Shown here: in pieces, positions 1 through 7,005 of the stretch | How positions within the stretch are numbered: position 1 is the stretch's first letter | Layout: every line of letters begins with the position of its first letter | Assembly: GCA_008933525.1 (NCBI GenBank) | Contig: WBUV01000149.1 | Coordinates: 1-7,520, forward strand | Direction: 5' to 3' | From: Bacteroidales bacterium | Lineage (GTDB): Bacteria > Bacteroidota > Bacteroidia > Bacteroidales > Tenuifilaceae | Length of the DNA: 7,520 bases | Position numbers and translations under genes: made by a program | The notes under the pieces: model-generated | The model's input: only the letters and a program-made list of their open reading frames with translations | What the model was told of the DNA's origin: nothing | Databases searched by the model: none

Positions 1-1170
1 GTTCTACTATTCCTTCTAATAGGTACAGTACTTACTCTTGTTATACAATCGTCAAGTGCAACAATGGCATTAACATTAGTCATGTGCAATCAGGGTTGGA
101 TTTCCTACGAATTGGGGGCCGCAATGGTTTTAGGAGAAAATATTGGTACAACAGTAACAGCAAATATTGCCGCTTTCGTTGGCAATGTCTCTGCAAAAAG
201 AGCTGCTCGGGCTCATTTAATTTTCAATCTTCTTGGAGTATTCTGGATGCTACTAGTGTTCTATCCATATACAAATGCTATTTCAAAATTTTTAGTTTAT
301 AACACAGGCAACTCTCCTTATGATAATCTAAATTCTATTCCTTTTGCACTGAGCATATTTCACACAAGTTTTAACTTAACCAATACTCTCGTTTTAGTGT
401 GGTTTACTCCAATTATTGTCAAAATTGTAACATGGTTAGTTCCTACTAAAAAAGAAGAAGAGGAGGAGTTCAGATTGGTTCATATAAACATAGGATTACT
501 CTCCACAGCAGAACTTTCACTTGTTCAGGCGCATAAGGAGATTATAATTTATGGTAAAAGAACCATAAAAATGTTTGGCTTTGTTAAGGATCTTTTCAAT
601 GAAACAAACGATAAAGAGTTCGACAATATCTATCAGAGAATAGAAAAATACGAAGGGATTAGCGACAGGGTTGAGGTGGAAATAGCCACTTACCTTAACA
701 AGGTTTCAACTTACGAACTTAGCGACGAGAGTTCAAAGAAACTTCAGGCAATGTTTCGAATAATTAGTGAAATAGAGTCGGTAGCAGACAGCAATTATGC
801 TTTAGCAAGAACTATGAAGAGAAAACGCGATTCCAAAATTTGGTTTAGCCAAGAAATCCGAAATAACATGAATAGGATGTTCGAACTTCTTGATGAGGCA
901 ATAAATATTATGATTCAAAATCTTGAAGCGAACCAAAAAAGTCCATCTATAAATATTGGCCCTGTATACGATGTTGAGGAAAGAATTAACAATTTGCGAG
1001 AATTATTAAAAGAAGACCATATAAAGAATGTTGAAGCCAATAAGTATAAATATCAGGCCGGTGTAATTTACAGCGACCTATTCAACGACTGCGAAAAAAT
1101 GGGCGATTATATTATTAACGTTTCCGAGGCAATTGCAGAAATTGAAAAACCAGTAAAAGCTAAAGGCTAG
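1..1170 (+). CDS. Na+/phosphate cotransporter family protein with C-terminal PhoU-like domain (5' partial)
   Basis: The reading frame is open from the first base and ends with TAG, so 389 codons of the C-terminal part are visible and the true start lies upstream. ATG at position 64 is internal, because the family motif QSSSA precedes it (bases 46-60). A second family motif, GENIGTT, follows at visible residues 45-51. Hydrophobic segments continue to about visible residue 145. A charged linker with five consecutive Glu leads into a mostly helical region (about 180-375) resembling the PhoU-like domain that many NptA/YjbB-type transporters carry. Family members are inner-membrane proteins that move phosphate with Na+; some bacterial ones export phosphate, and direction cannot be told from sequence. 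The gene is convergent with the ATP synthase operon and shares a terminator with it. The family call is firm; substrate and direction are inference. Confidence 0.9.
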   Translation, partial: VLLFLLIGTVLTLVIQSSSATMALTLVMCNQGWISYELGAAMVLGENIGTTVTANIAAFVGNVSAKRAARAHLIFNLLGVFWMLLVFYPYTNAISKFLVYNTGNSPYDNLNSIPFALSIFHTSFNLTNTLVLVWFTPIIVKIVTWLVPTKKEEEEEFRLVHINIGLLSTAELSLVQAHKEIIIYGKRTIKMFGFVKDLFNETNDKEFDNIYQRIEKYEGISDRVEVEIATYLNKVSTYELSDESSKKLQAMFRIISEIESVADSNYALARTMKRKRDSKIWFSQEIRNNMNRMFELLDEAINIMIQNLEANQKSPSINIGPVYDVEERINNLRELLKEDHIKNVEANKYKYQAGVIYSDLFNDCEKMGDYIINVSEAIAEIEKPVKAKG

Positions 1171-1183
1171 ATTCCTCATAAGT

Positions 1184-1220
1184 AAAAGAATAAGGCGGTA
1201 AATAACCGCCTTATTCTTTT
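1184..1220. terminator. Bidirectional intrinsic terminator between the transporter gene and atpG
   Basis: Bases 1184-1199 pair perfectly with 1205-1220, giving a 16-bp stem with a 5-base loop (AAATA). A GGCGG/CCGCC core sits next to the loop and A/T-rich arms form the base. On the plus strand the arm ends in five T (1217-1221); on the minus strand it ends in TTTT (1187-1184), so either transcript gets a hairpin plus U-tract. It lies 13 bases after the transporter stop codon. It overlaps the last codons and the TAA stop of atpG, which occupies 1211-1213. Position, symmetry and convergent genes all fit a shared terminator; function is inferred. Confidence 0.9.
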
Positions 1221-2086
1221 TGTGCATTTGCTCCTGAAACAATTTCAAGTATTTCGTTTGTAATTGCAGCTTGACGCACTTTATTGTAATCTAAAATAAG
1301 ATTGTTAAGCAACGTGGAGGCGTTCTCTGTCGCTTGATGCATTGCTGTCATTCTTGCGCCATGCTCTGCAGCAGAACTTTCAAGAATAGCAGAGTGAAGT
1401 TTGTTTATTAGATAATACGGTAAAAGTTTACTGAGCAAAGCGATGGGTTCGGGCTCAATTATGGGATTATTTATATTCTTGCTAGTGACCGTTTTTGCTT
1501 TAGGAATTGGAAGAAGAGTATCAACAACTTGGATTTGTGTAGCCGCATTCTTAAACTTATTGGATACAATCTCTATTCTGTCAATCTTCCCTTGTTTGTA
1601 CTGTGCAAATAAACTGTCGAACAACTCTCTGGTGTAATCAATTTTGGGTTTATCGATGTAGGCGGGATTAACTTGAACAACTTTTAACTTATTACGCTTT
1701 AAAACCTCTTCTCCCTTTTTTCCAAGACAAAAAAAGACAACTTCAACATTATTGTAACGCTGCTGAATACTTTTGTGTGTTTGAATGGCCGTTTTAATTA
1801 TGTTTGCATTAAAGGCTCCGCACATACTATTGTTGGAAGTAATAAGAACGATTGCTATTCTTCGCAAGTCCTTCCTTTTACTAAAATAAAGATTAGAGTC
1901 TTTACTTTTCAAGGAGAATAGTCCTTCCACTAATTGATGTATCTTTTCGTTAAATGGTCGGAACTTAATTAAGCCATTCTGTGCCTTCTTAAACTTTGCC
2001 GCCGAAACCATTTTCATGGCACTAGTAATCTTCTTAGTTGAAGACACTGAAGAGATTCTGGTTCGTATTTCTTTAAGATTGGCCAT
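1211..2086 (-). CDS. atpG: F1Fo ATP synthase subunit gamma
   Basis: This encodes the 291-residue central-shaft subunit, whose rotation inside the alpha3-beta3 head couples proton flow to ATP synthesis. The N-terminus has the family pattern (MANLKEIRTRI, then STKKITSAMKMVSAAKF), which forms one strand of the central coiled coil. The C-terminus carries the gamma signature around residues 236-256 (GARMTAMHQATENA), the other strand. Length is normal for bacteria. The ATG follows the atpA stop after 8 bases and no Shine-Dalgarno sequence is visible. It is the last gene of the operon. Its final codons (Lys-Glu-stop) form one arm of the terminator hairpin at 1184-1220. No epsilon (atpC) or beta (atpD) gene follows; the next gene is convergent. 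Confidence 0.97.
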   Translation of the reverse strand: MANLKEIRTRISSVSSTKKITSAMKMVSAAKFKKAQNGLIKFRPFNEKIHQLVEGLFSLKSKDSNLYFSKRKDLRRIAIVLITSNNSMCGAFNANIIKTAIQTHKSIQQRYNNVEVVFFCLGKKGEEVLKRNKLKVVQVNPAYIDKPKIDYTRELFDSLFAQYKQGKIDRIEIVSNKFKNAATQIQVVDTLLPIPKAKTVTSKNINNPIIEPEPIALLSKLLPYYLINKLHSAILESSAAEHGARMTAMHQATENASTLLNNLILDYNKVRQAAITNEILEIVSGANAQKE

Positions 2087-2094
2087 TACAAACG

Positions 2095-3672
2095 TTACTT
2101 ATAATTTTTGGCAACTTCTTCGGCTAGATTCGTTAATGAATCGGCAATTTCATCGGTAAATTCTCCAATAGCAACTCTTGCCATTTCCTGTTTTAATGCA
2201 ATTTGAGCACGATTCAAAAAATCCTTTTCAAATTCTCCAATTTTGGACACAGGAACATTTCGGAGCAAACCCTTTGTTCCACAAAAGATAATTGCAATTT
2301 GCTGCTCAACGGGAAGCGGCTGATACTGTCCTTGTTTAAGAATTTCAACATTTTTCGAACCTTTATCTAAAACAGCTAAAGTTGCAGCATCCAAATCGGA
2401 ACCAAACTTTGAGAATGCCTCTAATTCTCTATATTGTGCTTGATCGAGTTTAAGTGTTCCTGCAACTTTGCGCATAGACTTAATCTGAGCCTTCCCGCCT
2501 ACTCTCGAAACTGAAATACCAACGTTAATGGCGGGACGCACTCCGCTATTAAACAAATTGGACTCTAAGAATATTTGTCCATCGGTAATAGAAATCACAT
2601 TGGTAGGAATGTAGGCCGAAACATCACCTGCTTGAGTTTCTATAATCGGCAATGCAGTAAGCGATCCTCCACCTTTAACTAAAGGTTTTAGAACTTCTGG
2701 AAGATCGTTCATCCTAGAGGCGATTTCGTCAGAGGCAATAATTTTAGCCGCACGTTCAAGCAGCCTAGAGTGAAGGTAGAAAACATCGCCAGGGTATGCC
2801 TCACGTCCGGGAGGGCGACGAAGCAATAGAGACACTTCGCGATACGAAACTGCTTGTTTCGATAAATCATCATAAACAACTAAAGCATGTCTTCCGGTAT
2901 CTCGAAAATATTCACCAATTGTAGCACCCGCAAATGGTGCATAAAATTGCATTGCTGCCGGGTCGGATGCTGTTGATACAACTATTGTTGTATATTCCAT
3001 TGCACCATTCTGTTCCAAGATACGTGCAATATTAGCCACGGTTGATCCTTTCTGGCCAATAGCTACATAAATACAATATACAGGATCACCTTTAAGGTAA
3101 TTATTCCGCTGATTAATTATTGTATCTATTGCGATTGCAGTCTTTCCGGTTTGTCTATCACCAATTATCAACTCTCGCTGACCTCTTCCAATTGGTATCA
3201 TGGAATCGATAGCCTTTAATCCTGTTTGAAGAGGTTCAGTAACCGGCTGACGGTAAATAACTCCAGGCGCTTTACGTTCAAGGGACAAATTGTATAACTT
3301 TCCTGTTATGGGGCCCTTTCCGTCTAGCGGTTCTCCCAAGGTATTAACAACTCTTCCAAGAAGACCATCGCCAACGTTTACTGAAGCAATTTCGCCAAGA
3401 CTTTTAACTCTATCGCCTTCCTTAACCTTCTCGGTATCGCCAAGTAAAACAACTCCGACATTATCTTCCTCGAGGTTTAAAACGATCCCCTTAATACCCG
3501 ATTCGAACTCTACCAGTTCATTTGACTTTACTTTGTTTAACCCATAAATGCGAGCAATTCCATCACTAACCTGAAGAACAAATCCTACCTCTTCAAACTT
3601 TGTTTTCTGATTAAGGTTTGCAAGCTCGTTTTTAATTAGTTCGGAAATCTCCGAAGGTTTTATTTCTGCCAT
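2095..3672 (-). CDS. atpA: F1Fo ATP synthase subunit alpha
   Basis: This encodes the 525-residue non-catalytic nucleotide-binding subunit of the F1 head, which alternates with beta and contributes to each catalytic site. The beta-barrel domain covers about residues 25-95. The Walker A loop GDRQTGKT is at 171-178, and the Walker B-like strand ALVVYDDL is at 263-270. The alpha/beta signature [14 protein letters not shown] starts at 380; its Arg390 corresponds to the arginine that reaches into the beta catalytic site (E. coli alpha Arg376). The C-terminal helical domain is complete, so length and architecture are normal. The start is the ATG 15 bases after the atpH stop. The N-terminal segment ([16 protein letters not shown]) is the expected delta-binding helix. 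The partner beta subunit is not encoded in the window. Confidence 0.98.
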   Translation of the reverse strand: MAEIKPSEISELIKNELANLNQKTKFEEVGFVLQVSDGIARIYGLNKVKSNELVEFESGIKGIVLNLEEDNVGVVLLGDTEKVKEGDRVKSLGEIASVNVGDGLLGRVVNTLGEPLDGKGPITGKLYNLSLERKAPGVIYRQPVTEPLQTGLKAIDSMIPIGRGQRELIIGDRQTGKTAIAIDTIINQRNNYLKGDPVYCIYVAIGQKGSTVANIARILEQNGAMEYTTIVVSTASDPAAMQFYAPFAGATIGEYFRDTGRHALVVYDDLSKQAVSYREVSLLLRRPPGREAYPGDVFYLHSRLLERAAKIIASDEIASRMNDLPEVLKPLVKGGGSLTALPIIETQAGDVSAYIPTNVISITDGQIFLESNLFNSGVRPAINVGISVSRVGGKAQIKSMRKVAGTLKLDQAQYRELEAFSKFGSDLDAATLAVLDKGSKNVEILKQGQYQPLPVEQQIAIIFCGTKGLLRNVPVSKIGEFEKDFLNRAQIALKQEMARVAIGEFTDEIADSLTNLAEEVAKNYK

Positions 3673-3687
3673 ATACTTAACTTTTAC

Positions 3688-4236
3688 TTAGTTGGATTGG
3701 GTTAAGCCAAACGATTTTTTGAACTGCAAAAGTTGACCCGTTACGCTATAATCCATTATTTTTCCCTCAACTATCAATATAAAACCTGCAATTAGTTGTG
3801 GTTTAATTGTAACTGTTAGTTCAGTTTTCTTGTTGAAATGCGATTGAATTAAATTGTTAATTGTATTTAACTCATTATCGGTTAAAGGATTAGCGCTTTC
3901 TACCTGAACATCAACTATGCCTTTTTTAGAACGGTACAAATCCCTAAAAAGAAGTAAAGAGTTTAACAAATATTCGAACCGCCCTTTTTTAACAATAATG
4001 CTTATAAACTCGTAAAAATCAGGATTAATTGAATCTGCAAATACCTTTTTAAGAACATCTACCTTTTTATCAGAAACAATAAGTGGATTATTTATAAGTT
4101 CGCTTAACGATTCGGAATCCTTTAAAATATGAATCAAGGTTTGAGCATCGGCATAAAAAACCTCGTCCAATCCACGTTCATTGGAAAATTTAAATAAACC
4201 CCTAGCATACCTAATAGCAACTCTTCCGCTATTCAT
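3688..4236 (-). CDS. atpH: F1Fo ATP synthase subunit delta (OSCP homologue)
   Basis: This encodes a 182-residue peripheral-stalk subunit that joins the b dimer to the top of the alpha3-beta3 head. The N-terminal helical domain begins with the usual RYARGLFKFS pattern (residues 10-18). The C-terminal OSCP/delta signature is at about 149-176 (IAGFILIVEGKIMDYSV). Two positions differ slightly from the common pattern: the usual Gly-Gly reads Ala-Gly at 150-151, and the usual Gly-Asp reads Glu-Gly at 157-158. Such drift is normal in this poorly conserved subunit. Length is typical. The gene sits between atpF (21-base gap) and atpA (15-base gap). The start follows an AT-rich stretch with no Shine-Dalgarno sequence. 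Confidence 0.95.
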   Translation of the reverse strand: MNSGRVAIRYARGLFKFSNERGLDEVFYADAQTLIHILKDSESLSELINNPLIVSDKKVDVLKKVFADSINPDFYEFISIIVKKGRFEYLLNSLLLFRDLYRSKKGIVDVQVESANPLTDNELNTINNLIQSHFNKKTELTVTIKPQLIAGFILIVEGKIMDYSVTGQLLQFKKSFGLTQSN

Positions 4237-4257
4237 AATATATTTGTTTCCAAAAAA

Positions 4258-4752
4258 TTAATTTTTCGACATCTCCTTGAGCAGCTCATTGATGTAATCG
4301 GTTTGCTTTTCGGTGTCGGTAAATTGTTTGCGCAAAATCTTTTCAGAAAGTTCAAGGGCTAGGGATGCAACCGTAACGTATAGTTCCTTTTTTGCAGCCT
4401 CCTTTTCTTGTTTGATTATCTCTCGGGCTTTTTCGATCATTTTCTGCGATTCGGCCCGAGCCTCTTCCTTAGCCTCTTCAATTAGTTTTTCTCTAAATGC
4501 TTTGGCTTCCTGAAAATCACGTTCTCGTTCAAGCCTTGCTTTCTCCGCAAGTACTCGATTGCTTTCTTGTATTCGGGTCAATTCAGCCCGAGCCTCATCG
4601 GCTTGTTTTAATGCTTTAGCAATAGATTCCTCCCTACTCTTTAGACCCAAAAGAATGGGTTTCCACGCAAATTTTCGTAGAATGAAAAGCAGAATGGAAA
4701 ATGATAGCATTGTCCAAAAAAGCAAACCATAATCAGGGGTTACCAAGCCCAT
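4258..4752 (-). CDS. atpF: F1Fo ATP synthase subunit b
   Basis: This encodes the 164-residue membrane-anchored stalk subunit, which dimerises and holds the stator against rotation. It has one N-terminal transmembrane helix (about residues 8-26). A basic stretch with the family's W-K-P-I pattern (28-33) follows. Then comes a long, highly charged coiled coil rich in Ala, Glu, Lys and Arg (about 38-125). The C-terminal region (about 126-145, ASLALELSEKILRKQF) is the expected delta-contact segment. The opening MGLVTPDYGLLFW looks like the usual b-subunit start. Only 9 bases separate it from the atpE stop. A single b gene is present, with no b' paralogue, so a homodimer is expected. Confidence 0.96.
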   Translation of the reverse strand: MGLVTPDYGLLFWTMLSFSILLFILRKFAWKPILLGLKSREESIAKALKQADEARAELTRIQESNRVLAEKARLERERDFQEAKAFREKLIEEAKEEARAESQKMIEKAREIIKQEKEAAKKELYVTVASLALELSEKILRKQFTDTEKQTDYINELLKEMSKN

Positions 4753-4761
4753 AGCAAATGA

Positions 4762-5022
4762 TTATAGGAATAGAACTAAAGCACAAATAATGATAGCAAA
4801 GAAAGCAACACCCTCAATTAGCGCAGCTGAAACAATCATGTTTGCACGAATATCGCCAGCGGCTTCAGGTTGACGAGCAATAGCCTTGAGGGCTGATTCA
4901 CCAATGCGTCCAATGCCAAGACCTGCTGCAATTGCTGCCATTCCAGCGCCGAATGCAGCACCAACTTTTGCCAACTCAAGGCTTGCCTCTGCGGCCTGTA
5001 AAATTATTGATAAGGTTGTCAT
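4762..5022 (-). CDS. atpE: F1Fo ATP synthase subunit c (rotor-ring proteolipid)
   Basis: This encodes an 86-residue two-helix hairpin that forms the rotating c-ring. The polar loop R50-Q51-P52 is present. The essential ion-binding carboxylate is Glu70 in the second helix (SAALIEGVAFF; codon 4815-4813). Aligned through the RQP loop to the Na+-binding Ilyobacter ring, the Gln32, Ser66 and Thr67 ligands are Ile37, Gly71 and Val72 here. This fits proton rather than sodium coupling (inference). The first-helix glycine motif reads A30-x-A32-x-G34-x-G36 instead of four glycines. Positions 1-20 form a short N-terminal extension typical of longer c subunits. The gene lies between atpB (19-base gap) and atpF (9-base gap). 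Confidence 0.97.
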   Translation of the reverse strand: MTTLSIILQAAEASLELAKVGAAFGAGMAAIAAGLGIGRIGESALKAIARQPEAAGDIRANMIVSAALIEGVAFFAIIICALVLFL

Positions 5023-5041
5023 AATTAAAAATATTTAGTTA

Positions 5042-6145
5042 TTAATGATGTTCTGCTGTTGCCATTCCAATATATATTGCCGAAAGCAAAGTAAATACAT
5101 AAGCCTGAATAAGTGCAACCAAAAGTTCAAGTACAGTCATAAAAACTGAAAAAAGTATAGATATTGGCGCTGCTACATAGCCAAGCCAAACCTTCATCGC
5201 TGCAAATATGAAAATTAGACTCATAAAAACAATTGCCACCATGTGTCCTGCCAAAATATTGGCAAACAAACGGACCATTAATACGAATGGTTTTATAAAG
5301 ATACCCATTAATTCCACCAAAGGCATTATAGGTATTGGTAACTTCAAAAACCAAGGAACTCCGGGTGCATTGACAATATCCTTCCAGTAATGTCTGTTTC
5401 CATTAATGTTAACAACAATAAATGTAAATAAGGCCAAGCCCAATGTAACGGCAATATTCCCAGTAACATTTGCTCCGCCAGGGAAAATAGGAATTAGACC
5501 GAGCAAATTTGATATCCAAATAAAGAAAAACATAGTTAGAAGGAAGGGCATAAACCTTATGTGTTTCCTCTCGCCAATTGAGGGAATTGCTATTTCGTTC
5601 TTAACAAAAAGGATTATCGGCTCGAACAAATTTTGCAAACCAGTAGGAGCTGCGTTTGGTTTATTTTTATACTTACTTGCAATGGAAATAAATATCCAAC
5701 ACAAAAGGGCACATACAAAAATTACTGTTACTGCATTTTTGGTTAAAGAAAAATCTAAGGGTAGTGGAGAATTATTGTTTATCTCTCCCACTTCAGTCAA
5801 CTCTACAATTTTTCCTTTGTATTTTCCATCCTTCTCAATTCTAAATCCATTAAATGTTCCATCAGATGAATGAAACTTGCTCGATAAGAAAACATGCAAC
5901 CCTGAATTTTTACTATAGAGAATAATTGGTAAGGGTATGGAGTAATGATGATGATTTGCCGTAAATATATGCCATTCGAAGGAGTCGCCTATGTGATCGA
6001 AGATAAATTCAGTAGCATTAAATTTAGTGTCAGCATGCTCTTTATGAACAACTATGGAATCTGAATGAATAAGACTATATTCACCTGCCCTAACTTGGAC
6101 AAGTAGATTTGTAAGCAATATAACCAATATCACAAAGCGTTTCAT
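5042..6145 (-). CDS. atpB: F1Fo ATP synthase subunit a with N-terminal signal peptide and extracytoplasmic domain
   Basis: This encodes a 367-residue stator subunit forming the two proton half-channels against the c-ring. It is about 100 residues longer than the E. coli protein. The extra part is N-terminal: a signal peptide (about 1-20, ending V-R-A) followed by a soluble, His-rich domain (about 21-137, with HHH at 65-67). The first transmembrane helix is about 138-156, and the conserved membrane core follows. The essential arginine is Arg292 in LMVRLFANILAGH (codon 5272-5270). His301 and Glu340 occupy the E. coli Glu219 and His245 positions, the swapped pair known from many other bacteria and mitochondria. 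Gln347 matches Gln252. The start ATG lies 3 bases after the AtpI-like gene, consistent with translational coupling. The N-terminal domain resembles AtpB of other Bacteroidota; its role is unknown to me. Confidence 0.97.
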   Translation of the reverse strand: MKRFVILVILLTNLLVQVRAGEYSLIHSDSIVVHKEHADTKFNATEFIFDHIGDSFEWHIFTANHHHYSIPLPIILYSKNSGLHVFLSSKFHSSDGTFNGFRIEKDGKYKGKIVELTEVGEINNNSPLPLDFSLTKNAVTVIFVCALLCWIFISIASKYKNKPNAAPTGLQNLFEPIILFVKNEIAIPSIGERKHIRFMPFLLTMFFFIWISNLLGLIPIFPGGANVTGNIAVTLGLALFTFIVVNINGNRHYWKDIVNAPGVPWFLKLPIPIMPLVELMGIFIKPFVLMVRLFANILAGHMVAIVFMSLIFIFAAMKVWLGYVAAPISILFSVFMTVLELLVALIQAYVFTLLSAIYIGMATAEHH

Positions 6146-6148
6146 TGG

Positions 6149-6535
6149 CTAATCAATTTTTCGAATCAATGATTGAATTTCAATTATTTCTTGTAAGAAT
6201 AGTATAAAATAAGTCACTAAATATACGATAATTATTGGTACAGGTTTTGACTTGAAAGCAACTATTAATATAATAAAAACAAATAAATTAACCATAAACT
6301 TCACCATGCTTGAAATCATATATTTGCGAAAAAATATATTCGGCGATTGTTTAAGCAGAGTGTATAAGTTAACTATAAATAAACTATTTATTATTGCAGG
6401 TATTAAAGGAATAAATAATAAAAAGAAGGTCAGGTCAAGAGCTGTGCTATAGGTTTTGAATAAAAAAAGGGCCAAAACTATCAATACAACAATAATTGCT
6501 GTTCTAAACAGGATTGGCCACAATTTTTTCTTCAT
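6149..6535 (-). CDS. AtpI-like four-helix membrane protein upstream of atpB
   Basis: This encodes a 128-residue hydrophobic protein with four predicted transmembrane helices (about residues 10-27, 36-58, 74-95 and 98-118) and a basic N-terminus (MKKKLW). Topology, size and position immediately before atpB match AtpI-type proteins, which are reported to assist c-ring assembly in some bacteria; sequence similarity alone would not prove this. The chosen start is the ATG at 6535, 4 bases after the bactofilin stop. The frame is open upstream to 6634, but that 33-codon extension would lie inside the bactofilin gene and lacks membrane-protein character matching the rest. The TAG stop is 3 bases before the atpB ATG. 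A short two-helix AtpZ-type gene, common near here in related genomes, is absent. Confidence 0.8.
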   Translation of the reverse strand: MKKKLWPILFRTAIIVVLIVLALFLFKTYSTALDLTFFLLFIPLIPAIINSLFIVNLYTLLKQSPNIFFRKYMISSMVKFMVNLFVFIILIVAFKSKPVPIIIVYLVTYFILFLQEIIEIQSLIRKID

Positions 6536-6539
6536 ATCT

Positions 6540-6935
6540 TTATTTAGATGATGCTTGATTAATGGGTTCTGCTTTAGATGCTGCCTCGGAAGTACCCATA
6601 TCGCAGTAGCCAGTAAACTTAGAGCCAGGCTCAATTGCTAACTTACCAACGTAAAGGTCTCCACTAATTTTTGCTGTAGATTTGATAGAAAGCAATTCTT
6701 GGACGGTAACCTTACCTTCAACAGTTCCAGAAATATCAGAGTTTTTGCAAGAGATTTCACCTTTAATTTTACCAGTCTCACCAACTACGACTTTGCCTTT
6801 GACTGTTAAGTTTCCAATCAATGTTCCATCAATTCTTAAATCACCATTACTATTAATATCTCCATTAATCTCTGTTCCTAAGCCAACTAAATTTATATTG
6901 TTGGTGGAAAGTTCGTTTTCATTAATCTTTGCCAT
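6540..6935 (-). CDS. Bactofilin family polymer-forming cytoskeletal protein
   Basis: This encodes a 131-residue protein of the bactofilin family (DUF583, PF04519). The central region (about residues 14-112) shows short beta-strand repeats with regularly spaced Gly and hydrophobic residues (for example GDLRIDGTLIGNLTVKGKV), as expected of a right-handed beta-helix. Short polar tails flank it, the C-terminal one rich in Ala and Ser (about 113-131). Bactofilins polymerise without nucleotides into filaments involved in shape, stalk formation or protein localisation, and many attach to the inner membrane face. No transmembrane helix is visible. It is the first gene of the ATP synthase transcription unit, 55 bases after the rhomboid gene and 4 bases before the AtpI-like gene. 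The genomic linkage to atp genes is clear; a functional link is only inference. Confidence 0.92.
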   Translation of the reverse strand: MAKINENELSTNNINLVGLGTEINGDINSNGDLRIDGTLIGNLTVKGKVVVGETGKIKGEISCKNSDISGTVEGKVTVQELLSIKSTAKISGDLYVGKLAIEPGSKFTGYCDMGTSEAASKAEPINQASSK

Positions 6936-6967
6936 TACTTGTATGTTTAGGTTTATTATTATTGATC

Positions 6968-6999
6968 AAAAAAAGCAAATTTATAAAAACCTATTTGCT
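6968..6999 (-). terminator. Weak intrinsic terminator candidate after the rhomboid gene
   Basis: On the minus strand AGCAAAT (6999-6993) can pair with ATTTGCT (6980-6974), leaving a 12-base loop, and the second arm runs on into further T bases (6973-6968). The 7-bp stem has only two G/C pairs and a large loop, so it would be weak. It overlaps the rhomboid stop codon and also the promoter candidate at 6976-7005, so only one of the two readings may be real. Confidence 0.3.
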
Positions 7000-7005
7000 A
7001 TCAAA
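6976..7005 (-). promoter_or_regulatory. Bacteroidota-type promoter candidate for the bactofilin-atp operon
   Basis: On the minus strand TTTG (7005-7002) and TAAATTTG (6983-6976) match the Bacteroidota primary sigma factor pattern TTTG then TAnnTTTG. The spacing is 18 bases, close to the usual 19-21. Transcription would begin roughly 35-40 bases before the bactofilin ATG. The -33-like element lies inside the last codons of the rhomboid gene. Short A/T-rich motifs arise by chance in such DNA, so this rests mainly on position. Confidence 0.45.

Larger units (their letters stand above)
1211..6935 (-). other. Putative ATP synthase operon: bactofilin-atpI-like-atpB-E-F-H-A-G
   Basis: Eight genes run in one direction with gaps, in transcription order, of 4, 3, 19, 9, 21, 15 and 8 bases, ending at the strong hairpin at 1184-1220. 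None of the starts has a convincing Shine-Dalgarno sequence; the stretches before the ATGs are A/T-rich instead, as is usual in Bacteroidota. The very short gaps suggest translational coupling. The atpD (beta) and atpC (epsilon) genes are missing from both ends of the operon as visible here. That the genes share one transcript is inferred from spacing and from the flanking promoter and terminator candidates. Confidence 0.85.

Noticed and set aside
64..1170. Transporter gene starting at ATG 64
   Set aside because: The frame is open to base 1 and the QSSSA family motif is encoded before this ATG, so it is an internal methionine of a gene cut by the window edge.
4762..5022. Sodium-coupled ATP synthase
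   Set aside because: The c-subunit positions that bind Na+ in Ilyobacter are Ile37, Gly71 and Val72 here, so proton coupling is the simpler reading.
5406..5873. 155-codon plus-strand open frame antisense to atpB
   Set aside because: It lies wholly inside the conserved atpB gene on the other strand, resembles no family I know and has no matching context. Long antisense frames are common opposite conserved genes.
6536..6634. Possible 33-residue N-terminal extension of the AtpI-like protein
   Set aside because: It would overlap the 3' end of the bactofilin gene in another frame. The ATG at 6535 gives a 4-base gap and a normal four-helix protein.
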